From positions 1-64,000 of the forward strand of contig JASANH010000783.1 of assembly GCA_030248295.1 (NCBI GenBank): a stretch of DNA of 64,000 nt, read 5' to 3'. The position numbers and the translations under genes are program-made. Each line of letters opens with the position of its first letter. The stretch's first letter is position 1. This stretch comes from Mesodorylaimus sp. YZB2_4. Its lineage: Eukaryota > Nematoda > Enoplea > Dorylaimida > Dorylaimidae. The notes beneath the pieces were generated by a model. That model worked only from the letters and a program-made list of their open reading frames with translations, had not been told where the DNA came from and did not search any database. This document shows positions 42,586 to 52,213 of the stretch, piece after piece.

Positions 42586-44642
42586 ATGGATGACGGCCTG
42601 ATCAACATCCATAATTGCAGTGCACTCACCTTGAGGACACTATGCACTCTGGTCCTGTATGCTCGATACTCGTTATTCAACTCGTCCAACTGCTTTTCCA
42701 CACTCAAACGATCATTCTCCGATTTCTCCAATCGCCGTCTCGTTTCGTCCAAGGCCGTTTGCAAATCGCACAATCGTCGTTGAGTCGACGAAGCATCGGA
42801 TGCTGTTTCCAATTTCATTTTCTCCAATTCTTCCACAACCGTTGATAATTTAATTTCCATTTCATTTAATTCTAATTTATTTAAATTATTTTCACGTCGT
42901 AACGCTTCCAACGCAATCTCAGATTCATTCGCTTTCTTCTCCGCTTTTTCTCGATCCATTTCTAAATTGACCAAACGTTTTTGCAAACTTTGTATTTCCG
43001 AACTAAGACTGGCATTCTCGTTTTGAGACGAAGTAAGCATCGATGCCGATTGACGCAATTCTGATTGTAATTTGGCAAAACTGCGTTCCGTATCTTCCAT
43101 TTCTAATTTCCACATAGCTTGGCTGCCCAATTCACGACGCGCTTCCTCCAATTCGGCGGCTAATATTTGCAATTGCATTTTAGCTTCTCGCAACGCATCC
43201 GGATTCGATTCTTGTTGAGATAATGGCTTCGCATTGCTGCTTTCGTCGTCCGTTTGACATTCGGTTGTTGATAAGGGGATTTCGACTTCGGGTGACGTTT
43301 GGGACGAGTTGTCCACTTTTGGCACTTGTTGCACAGATTCTTGATCAGTCAATGTTTGGGTCTGGTCTAGCTGCTCGTGTTGATCCACCAGTTCTTTCCT
43401 CGTGCTCAAAGCCATACGCAGCCATTGCGCTTCCTCCTGTAGCCGACAAAGAAGCTGCATAAATAACTTCTTTTTTCACTGCACCACGTGACAATGAAAG
43501 AGAGAGAACTACCTGACTTTCTCCCAGGAATTCCGTCTGAATGCCCGTTTCGCACGTGGCAAGATTCGGCACATTTGCTTGCAATTCTTTCAGTCTTGCT
43601 TCTAGCTCTGAAAATAGGGACCGTCTCACACCCGGGACGCAATTCACGCACAGGATATGGTCCCCCACACTGAGGATACGATCGACAGAGAATACGGCCC
43701 CAATAGAGGATGCCATTCCAGCAGAGAAGGTCCAGTCCACAAACCCCCGTCCCCATTATAGAGACGATGGAGATTGAGATGGGTGCTTAAATAGGAGCAG
43801 GGAAGCGCATCTCTCACGCGGGTTGCCTCTCACGCTGGGTGCGCACTTACAGGGGAGGGTTCGACTTCCGCCTCGGTGCAAAATGATTGTCCAATGTGTG
43901 TTCCTTAGCCCTCGAGTGCGCTGTATAGTGCTAGGCTATGGATAAAGTATGACATGACATTACGTGCTTTTCCCTGTTCCTATCATTACAGAAGTCTTCA
44001 CCAGATCATAACCATACCCTCTCAATCAAGGAGACGGTCCCTACCCTTATCGTTGCTCTAACAGCTGATGGCCTTTCCAATTCATTATACAGTAGAGGGG
44101 CCATCTTCTCAATCATGAAAGCGACCCCTTTCTACCCTTATCGTTGCTCTAACAGCTAATGGCTTTTCGATCACCTCCATCAGCATCCACTGATCATCGA
44201 CCATCCACATTAGATAGGGGGACCATCTCCATCAGCATATCCTCTCCTCAGTCATGGAGACGGCCCCTCAGCTGATCCATAGTCACTGGCCTAACCCACA
44301 ATTGATGGCCTTTCGATCACCCAGCCCTAGCACCCATCATACGACCGTCTCCACGAGCGCACAATATGGATACGGTCCCTGGCACCAGCTTCAGCCACGA
44401 AAGCGATAATGCTCCCCTTTCTTATCTCAAGCACCCACACAGGTGACGGCAGAATAACCAAGCCATAAAACAGGATGGTGCCAGCGCAGTAAAACCAGTG
44501 GCCGCTTACCTTCATTCTTCTCCCTCAACTGCTTGCTCGCAAGGGCTTGTTTCTTAGCAAAGCGTATGAGATCTTCCCTGGGCAACGTCTCCAATTTGGA
44601 CCTTGGAGTCGGCGGTGGTTCCTTCTCCAAATTTGCTGCCAT
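40228..44642 (-). CDS. GCC2: GRIP-domain golgin, GCC2/GCC185-like
   Basis: GCC185-type golgins are long coiled coils that tether endosome-derived vesicles at the trans-Golgi. Six exons fit: 44642-44510, 43607-43513, 43454-42630, 42047-41481, 40777-40660 and 40598-40228. They give about 702 residues in frame. The N-terminus has KLETLPREDLIRFAKKQ, the conserved GCC2 start motif. A long heptad-rich coiled coil fills ~90-540 (for example EIQSLQKRLVNLEMDREKAE). RAYRTRVHSVLK is the family's SYKVRVHNVLK motif. The GRIP region begins LAEQIKLLKDEIRRLERN and continues NAEYLKNIVMQ. After NIVMQ there is a GTAAGC donor. Reading on without splicing ends 47 residues later, with GSELPRQRIVAV aligning loosely to the GRIP end. 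It is much shorter than the human protein (~1,680). Exon 1 is preceded by TTTGGTTTCAG, so a 5' leader exon or trans-splicing is possible. Confidence 0.9.
42165..42470. repeat. Degenerate minisatellite in GCC2 intron 3
   Basis: About fourteen imperfect units of 18-24 bases resemble CACACAGAGGATATGGCCCC. The same family reappears at 43640-43745 in another GCC2 intron (CACAGGATATGGTCCCC). It adjoins the long C run. Confidence 0.75.
42517..42585. repeat. Uninterrupted run of about 69 C (G on the GCC2 transcript)
   Basis: The plus strand carries about 69 consecutive C. The run lies in GCC2 intron 3, so the pre-mRNA carries G69 about 45 bases after the donor of exon 3. Length in the assembly is unlikely to be exact. 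The polyglycine and polyproline frames across it are not real proteins. Confidence 0.9.
43640..43745. repeat. Second array of the GGATATGG minisatellite (GCC2 intron 1)
   Basis: Units such as CACGCACAGGATATGGTCCC, CACACTGAGGATACGATCGA and CAATAGAGGATGCCATTCC belong to the same family as 42165-42470, showing spread between introns of one gene. Confidence 0.65.
44010..44340. repeat. Tandem repeat of about 91 bp in GCC2 intron 1
   Basis: CTACCCTTATCGTTGCTCTAAC occurs at about 44041 and 44132, each followed by AGCT(G/A)ATGGC.TTTC. A weaker third unit is near 44265-44320 (ATTGATGGCCTTTCGATCACC). Confidence 0.7.
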
Positions 44643-45772
44643 TCTTCTGAAACCAAATGACATTCGCATAACCGTCAGCCAACCCCTTCTCCCAAAAAAA
44701 GCCACGTCACTCATCCCAAAATACAACTTTCGCAAATTCCCACTCGAGCATTATGCAACCTGTTCATCCATCACCCCAAAAATGGCATTCCAACACGATT
44801 AGCGAGGTAATGGCAAAACCAGTTCAGCCAATAACTAGTCCCAGTAACTATGTGAAAGAATTTATTACGAATACGCTCACAAAATGATTTTTTACCAATG
44901 CGTAAAAAAGAAAAAAGCAGTGCAAATAGCACACAAGAATTTTATAAAAAACACGATTTTGTTCCTTACACGCACAAATAATCCCCTCCTTCCCTAAATC
45001 CATACCTGCAACATAATCATACATTTCGCTTGGAAAAATTTCCTGAAAACCTAAACTCACAGAAACGCAATACAAAACACAAACAAGCTATATACCTCGC
45101 TTGAACATTTGAATCGATAATTCAAACACGAAGACAAAAAAATCACCACGAATATACTGTACATATCATCGAAAAAAAGACAAAATAGCTAATTTTGTAC
45201 ACAGCCATCACAACCCACCGAATAATATACCAAATAACACGTATTCTACGCATGGCTCTTACTTGAATGAGTATATCACCTAAACAATTCCCATAATCCT
45301 ATCTCATAACTCAACATCACATAAACCTACACAATTTTAAAGTGCCCAAAATAAGAAATTTAAAAGACTAAAACACCAAATTCCAGAGTAAATCATAGTC
45401 ATTAAAAGCGCCCGCACAAGAAAACAAAAACCATTGTCAAATACAACATGAACACTGCAATGTCACAAAAAACGTCTATCAGACTAGTTCCATATGCTTT
45501 TCAAAATCTTGACTATAATCTCAAAATAATAAAATAAAACACATTACAGCCTCGAGATAACTCGATTCATGGATTGACCTAAACACATCATTATTACTTA
45601 TAAAGTCAGAAATTTTAATTTTGATATTAATTTTCTATATCACAAAAAATTTGACTGACCGCGGAAATTCAAATTTCAAAATATTTTCATTCTCTCATCC
45701 TAAAGCCCAATAATCCTTTTTTACGCGTACCTCTCAAAACCCTAACTTCAAATAGCACATATTAAACCTGTA
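44643..45772. other. AT-rich interval between GCC2 and the HDAC gene
   Basis: About 1.1 kb of A-rich sequence with dense stops on both strands. Both neighbouring genes are on the minus strand, so it holds the HDAC 3' end and the GCC2 promoter or leader exon. No gene is seen. Confidence 0.5.
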
Positions 45773-48700
45773 TTATCCATCCCCATCCGCCACTAAATCT
45801 TCCACTTCCTCGTCCACTTCCAGCCTATCCTCGTCTTCCTTCTCCTCCATCGATATCGACGAAGCTGTTCTTGCGGCCATGGTCAAACTGGCGAATTGTC
45901 GTGGCAAACTGCTCAGCCATTCGCTCTGACTCAACAACGCTCCATCCGCTGATAAGGTTGGCCAATATTCTTTTTGTACTTCCACTACTCGACTCAGAGT
46001 CACTTGAGCGCTTGAATTTGGTCGCGCCACGAGCGACTGCTGGGGTAATTCGGCCAATGAAGACACGGGCATCGGCCCGCCGACGCCTTGTCCACTATTC
46101 GCTTCTTTCAAAGCCCTCACGCATTGTTCAGCCGCTTCGCTAATCACGGCCAAATCGTATCCGCCTTCCAATACTAAAACCACTTTTCCACCAGCGTATC
46201 GATTGACTAGCGATTTTGTAAAGTAGCCAAATAATGCCGCGCTCAATTTATAACCACCCAAAGCCGCTCGATGACCATTGGCCGCATCGAAACCAGCCGA
46301 AACGAGAATGAAATCCGGTTGAAACCTATCCAAAACAGGCATGGCCACTACGCGCCACGCCGCCAAATACTCCGCGTCGCCCATCGACTCCCCGGACCAG
46401 GCCACGTTCACCGTAGCACCTCGACCAGCTCCCACGCCAACGTCCGTAATTGCTCCGGTACCCGGAAAGAAATTACCATTGTCGTGTCGATGAAACGATA
46501 AATACAACACGTCCGGGTCCTCTTCGAAGATCAACTGAGTACCTGCAATCATAACCACACCATTAAAAGCCCACCCCTGACACCGCCCATCACCAACACT
46601 TACCATTTCCGTGATGAACATCCCAATCGACAATGGCCACTTTTCGAACACCATACTTTTTGCGCAATACTTGCGCCGCGATGGCAACATTGTTGAAAAA
46701 GCAAAATCCCAAAGCTTGATCGGGTTCGGCGTGATGTCCCGGCGGTCGAACGATGGCGAAACCATTCTTCAAACGTCCCTCAGCAACGGCCACGCACAAT
46801 TCCACGCAACAACCAACAGCCAATCGGGCGGCAGATGGTGTAAATGCGTCGTTAAAATACGTGTCAGAATCGACACCAATCCCACCACACGGCAATTGTA
46901 CGAACTCCTTCAATGGCAATTCGTTCGCGTCGAGTCGGAGACACGCCGATGGAGAAACAGCAAAGAACGTAGTATAACTATCGCCGTGACACAGCTTCAA
47001 ATAATCTATTGGCGCTTTACGACCAGAAATCTTTTCGCATTCATCAGCTAAACCAGTTTCCTAAAAGAGAAAACTTTTGTCAAAAACTCAAGTTGTGAGC
47101 GCATTAGGTGGTATGGACTAAGACATATTGCAACTGAGGTAAGCATTTATTTTTGTGAATTTTCCTCTCCAAGTTCTCGCTGTTTTCTCATTTACAAGGT
47201 GACACGACAGTTCGTCGTTTCCTTTCCCAAGGAGCTAACAACACAAACCCCACTTGGAATTATCCACGCACGCAAACCCGCGAGGCAGGGGCGGTCATCC
47301 TTCAATATCTAAGCTAAATCGCAAGCATAAAGCGTGACATACCTGTAAGCGAGCCCATATACTTTGTACGCGACCCCCATGCTCAACGTGTTGGGCATTA
47401 TCGCCGCAAATGCACTGATGTTTGCACATCAAATTATCGTAAGCTAAACCAGTCCCTTTCGGACTACACTGAATAATGCCAGCTTGCTGTTGCAGACTCG
47501 CTACGGTCGCGTTCTTGTTTGCGACTATCCCCATCCCAAACGTAGACGATGATGCCATCGTTTCACTTTTTAATTCGTCCGCCGTCTCTTCGGGCACCAA
47601 ACTACGCCGCCTGAAAAACGGTCGTCATGTAATAAAGAGAATGAGTTTTGGTTAAAATCCAAGTGCCATTTTAATAGGCCCACTAAAATAAACCTAACAA
47701 ACCAGTTTTTAGGTGAAGTCTTACATTGAACAGCTGACGAAGCTTGTGCAGCGTGACGTGTCTCATAATGCCAGTCCCCCCCCCCCGTGAATACTCATTT
47801 TCAGCAGGGCTTACCGAAGCAGGAGATCGCGCAACTGCTGCTTTAGGAGTCCATGCGATCCACCACCGCTTCCATGGCCAACGTGGCCGTGATGGGTTCC
47901 ACTGTTGGGTGTTCTTCGGTTCCCCTCGACCAATCCTCCGCCACCGGCGAAATCGAAAAGTGGGCGTCCGCCCGGTTGTTGCTGCCAAGGACTTGTAATG
48001 CCGCTAGCCGATGCAGCAGCTTGAGCCGCCGCTGCTTGTTGTAAAGCAGCAGCATTCAAGTAAGGCAGCATAGAAGGGACGGAAAAAAACAATGGCCCTC
48101 CGATGGCGCTGGACAACGGCTCAGTAGGTAATCCGGCGGAGAGGAGACCAGCCGATGGTCGATTCTGATGATAAGCGGCAATATTAGGTAATGACGGGGC
48201 CGAAAACAAAGCTGATAAAGCAGCCGCTGCCGCCGCCGCCTGCTGCTGCTGTTGAACAACGGCAGCGGCAGTTGTAACATTGGTTGGGGACCTTTCCTCG
48301 TCCATCGTGTCACCGACACTCATCGTGCGCACGACGCCTGTTGCCGATGATCCATGTTCATACTGAGCTTGTTGTTGTTGATGCAGTTTTGCTCTCAACG
48401 CCGCCGCATTGTGATGGTGGTGTAAAGCGCCACGAGGAGGTAGCATCTTCAAATTAGGCTCGCTTCGTGTTTTTCGCAGATCATAATCATCGGACGATGC
48501 ACCAGATGATGGATCATCGTCTACGACGCAATTGCTCGGAACCGGATATGGTTCGAAATGAGGACTACCGCTTTGAGTAGAACGACGTCGTAAACGTTGT
48601 TTGTTGGCCAGATGAGCCTAAAAAGAAAAATAAGCCTTCACGCAAACGAATGACAACTAAATAATTCAGCATCTGACGTCATAAGATTTAGTGATTTAGA

Positions 48701-49503
48701 AAAACCCGTGTGGTCCAACTGGTACTACTTCTCAATTAATTGATAATATGAAAAACGAGATCCCGTTAAGACTGCCCCACATCAAACATCAAAATAATGG
48801 AATTTGCATCAAAGCGATGGAAAGCTTTGATAGCCAGGCCCTAGATACCATTAAATGGACAAAGCACGGCTTGAAGAGGGGAGAGAGCGCTTGAAACAAG
48901 ATACACCTGCCAATATCAAATGCTGTTCTTTGACATTAGAAAACGTACCTTGAGCTTTTCTCGTGTCCTAATGCTAATTGCTCCTGAACCGCCAGCAGCG
49001 CCTCGAGATAAATCATATTCACTCGCTGATACACCGATCAAATTGGCCCCGTTATTCGTGTGATTACTATTGAACATTTTTCCTTGAGCTATCTGATCGC
49101 TGGCGATACGCTGCAGTTCTCGATCAGCTGCCGCAGCGGCGGCGACGGCTGCGGCGGCTTCCAATTGCTGCCTTCGGCGAGCAGCATCCCGCAATAATTG
49201 CTGGGATAACTGATAATGCTGAAGGGCCAATTGGGCTTGAGATTGTTGAAAATGATATAATAAATCGGCCTGCTTTTGTTGAAAAGCTTGTTGCAAAGCC
49301 AACATTTGCTGTTGTACATCATTCGAAGGCGTAACACCATCGCTACCAGTTCCATTCCCGGCATTACCTGATGCCACTAATACTGCTGCGGCTGATCGAG
49401 GAATCGGAACTTCTATCCCAATCGATCCATTACCGCCAGCCACACCGCCAACGGCCGTCGATGTCACAGCCACGGCCGGTAAGGCGCCGTTAGTTTCTTC
49501 CAT
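45773..49503 (-). CDS. HDAC4: Class IIa histone deacetylase (HDAC4/5/7/9 type)
   Basis: Class IIa HDACs shuttle between cytoplasm and nucleus and repress MEF2 targets. Five exons fit: 49503-48949, 48617-47815, 47610-47343, 47060-46604 and 46542-45773. They give 950 residues in frame. The N-terminus has a Gln-rich helix ([20 protein letters not shown]) typical of the group. [18 protein letters not shown] is a class IIa 14-3-3 motif (RKTxSEPNLK). RTMSVGD and RRRSLVPEE may be further 14-3-3 sites. The deacetylase domain spans ~560-880: [85 protein letters not shown]. The catalytic position reads LEGGYDL, with Tyr, where vertebrate class IIa enzymes have His. The C-terminus is acidic, without an obvious Leu-rich export signal. 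Confidence 0.97.
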
Positions 49504-51169
49504 TAGAAACCGAATTTTCACAAAGATTCTCCTTTTCTTTCGACTAAACTGGCAGATAGCGTTTTTTCTACTTATTCTTTTTAAGAATGTCAAGAACTAT
49601 GGCGGGTGGTAATAATTAGATACACGTGTGAAGGGGATTCGCACCACCCTAGGACGAGCCAGCCGGCGCACAGAACCGTAAACAAGTTTTCGCCTACGCA
49701 ACAAGGACGCGGTTAGGTAATGCCGCTTATGACAAAATCACGTGCCTGAGCATCATTTTACAAAAACCGCGAATCGTGGGTTTTCAAATCTACGACTTAC
49801 CTATCTCAGTCGTTAATTTGAAATGACGTCAGTCGCAATAAAACATTATTTGTATATCAGCGGAAAGAAATCACATCAAAGAGAAGCTGGCGTATCTTGG
49901 CGATCGCGATAAGAATTTTTTTAAAAAAGTTCAAAATTATTGTAACAAATAACGTATCAATGATAAATAAGAGGCGGACATTTACATAAGACCCTGCGTC
50001 AATGATAAAACACTTCTTATAACATTCTTGCCCCCATAGCGTGACTGAAAGAATGACGTCGGCGAGGAACTTCGGAAGGGACTTTGAGTCTGATAAAACC
50101 TTTGCTGATACTCATTCTAAAAAGCAGGCTAGGAAGCTAGGAGACAAGACCTGCATAAGAATTATTGATGAAGAATCGGTAAATGAGTTTTGTAAATTAG
50201 ATATCAGGACTATGCCAGGAAATGAGGGACGGCCACGCTGACCATTAGGTGTGGCGGGCAGGAGAACGGGGGCCATGCTGAAGAGGAGGAAGGAGGAAGG
50301 AATAAAGTATTTATGGACACTAGGCTAAATTAGGCCTTTTCCGAGAATTCAAGGCCCCCAAGGCAACAACAAGAGGAGATAAACCTGAAAATTAGATGGA
50401 CTGGGCAGAGAAGTTGTAATAATTTTAAGTCAGGTACTCATACGTCATTGAATAATGCCACGTGGGTGGAAAAGCCTTTTTAATTAGTTATACTTTGTTA
50501 GTCTCTTTGTGTTTTTTAAGTTTATTGATCTCGTATGTTTAGCTTTCTCCCGGAGCACTCTTGGTGCACATATTCCAACCGGGGTTCTCATGTCGCCATT
50601 CACAGTGCAATGCTGCATACACCTTAGCGGTTACAGTAACCTAGAATAGTAAAAACCAAAAAATCTTTTCTTGCGCCTGCTGACAACGGCTGCACATTAT
50701 GTCTAGTCCAGAATGAATACAAGTGATGGCCATAGGATTACAACGATGATGACTAGTGATATTGATTAATCTAACCGGTCCTTTATTTGCAGGCACTAAC
50801 CCGTTTTCTACTGACCGGGAGGTGCGTATGTTGGTGTCAGTCCGTGTTCTGCCGCCGACAAGAACAGTCCGTCGTGCCTGACTTGGACCTCATTCGTTCG
50901 CTGGGGTTAGCATGGGTTCGGGTCGCCTTGCTATTATTGGGTTTAAGGTTGCTCTACAGTAACTTTGAAATTTGTGGATTTTGGTTGACTAGGGAACCCA
51001 GTCTGACTGCGACCAATCTCAAGCGTGAGCGACTTTACACTGCCGAGTCATGCGAGGACTGTGCCAGCTGCTCGCAATCAACTCATTCTGTGTGCTCTGA
51101 ATTCCGTGTGCGCTCGTTATCGCGTGTTTCGTTTTAAAATTTTTGTATTGCTTAATTTTTCTTGCGACA
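49504..51169. other. 1.7 kb region upstream of the HDAC gene
   Basis: This should contain HDAC promoter elements. No gene is supported. A plus-strand frame at 50787-51137 is open but has no family resemblance and lacks splice support. Confidence 0.45.
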
Positions 51170-51421
51170 ATGCTCGACTGGCTGAAGTTCGTAACGGCTA
51201 TCATAATTGCGCTCACTGCTATCACGGCGGCTTTGTCGACTTTGGATGGCGAAGAGTGTTTCGGCGACACTAGACTAGGATGAAAGTGGCCGATCGGGAG
51301 AAGAGCAGGAACGACGACGGTGGAGACGGGACGCGTTGCACCCACCACTGGATTCGTGTTCGGAAAGGCGGTGGGCGTGACTGTCATGGCGATCGTCATC
51401 ATCCGAAAATACCTTCAGTGA
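51170..51421 (+). CDS. Mini two-helix membrane protein frame with an internal TGA
   Basis: From ATG 51170 the frame encodes a hydrophobic segment (FVTAIIIALTAITAALSTL) and then DGEECFGDTRLG, and meets TGA at 51281-51283. The same frame continues for 45 codons through a second hydrophobic segment (TGFVFGKAVGVTVMAIVII) to TGA at 51419-51421. Two helices separated by a polar loop in one frame of 83 codons look designed rather than random. I do not recognise a family. Possibilities are a 37-residue micropeptide, readthrough or recoding, a pseudogene, or a base error. Confidence 0.35.
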
Positions 51422-51630
51422 TCAAAAGATTTGTAGTAAAGATAATTTTATACGACCTATTCGAGTCACCACCACTGTGTTATTTGTTGTAGTAATTGAC
51501 AATGTAGTAGTTGGCAATAGATAATTTATGTAATACGACTCGGTCCGTATTACTGGAGGGAGTGACCAGTGGAACTTTTGCACCACGCCAAGAACCCAGG
51601 TCAGCTTACCAAATCTTCCGACCTGGTACA

Positions 51631-51715
51631 TGGCTGAAACGTCACCCTGACTGGTGACGCTACCAGCTGCCGGCTCCGTGCAGAGAATCGACGGCCATTC
51701 GAGCCTCTACACGAC
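51631..51715 (+). repeat. Dispersed repeat, TGGCTGNAACNTCACNCTGAC family, copy 2
   Basis: Same element as 33843-33935: TGGCTGAAACGTCACCCTGACTGGTGACGC followed by GCAGAGAATCGACGG and CGAGCCTCTAC. Preceding words (CCCAGGTCAGCTTACC) also have a counterpart before copy 1. The rest of 51422-52213 holds no gene. Confidence 0.6.
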
Positions 51716-52213
51716 AATCAATTCTGCCTCTCTTCAGCCTCGGTGCCTTGTTCTATGCACTGGTGCTATGGTTTGATTCATGTGGTATCCAGCCAGTATT
51801 GTCATCCAGTCTGAAAACCGTATATTTTGTGCAGCCTGACTCTTAGCAGACAGCAAACGTAGTCTTAGCGTCGCCGAGGTTTCAATCTAACCTACTCAAT
51901 AAAGTGAGCATTGTCTTCGCAGTCGCTTCGTGCCAGCACAGTAGGTTTCTTTAAATAGGGCTGATCAAGATGCACTGTCCGGACAAGCGATAATCATTCA
52001 CCATGATCACCCGGGGCAACATCAATAATGCCATTGGAGGTACCAATTTGAATGCCTGGCTGACTTTGGTATCCTAGCACAAGAAGAGCAAACTGTTCAT
52101 TCTCCCTCCTCGCCCTGTCCAAAAGGCCTCTTCGCTTCCAACACGTTCTTGAAACCTTACCTAAGAACCAGAGTCTTGCAGTCATCTCTCGGCTGTATGT
52201 TCACGTTCGTGCC

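Noticed and set aside
42478-42783. Polyproline frames on the plus strand
   Set aside because: They are produced only by the run of C and overlap the antisense of a well-supported golgin exon.
42210-43460. Open frame of 416 codons on the minus strand that includes a polyglycine run
   Set aside because: The true exon ends at the GTGAGT donor at 42630. The rest is intron read through the C/G homopolymer and a minisatellite.
50787-51137. Plus-strand open frame upstream of the mini-protein
   Set aside because: It has no family resemblance, a low-complexity Arg/Ser/Cys composition and no splice support.
51281-51283. Selenocysteine insertion at the internal TGA
   Set aside because: No SECIS-like structure was identified by eye and no known selenoprotein family matches. 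It is kept only as one of several explanations.
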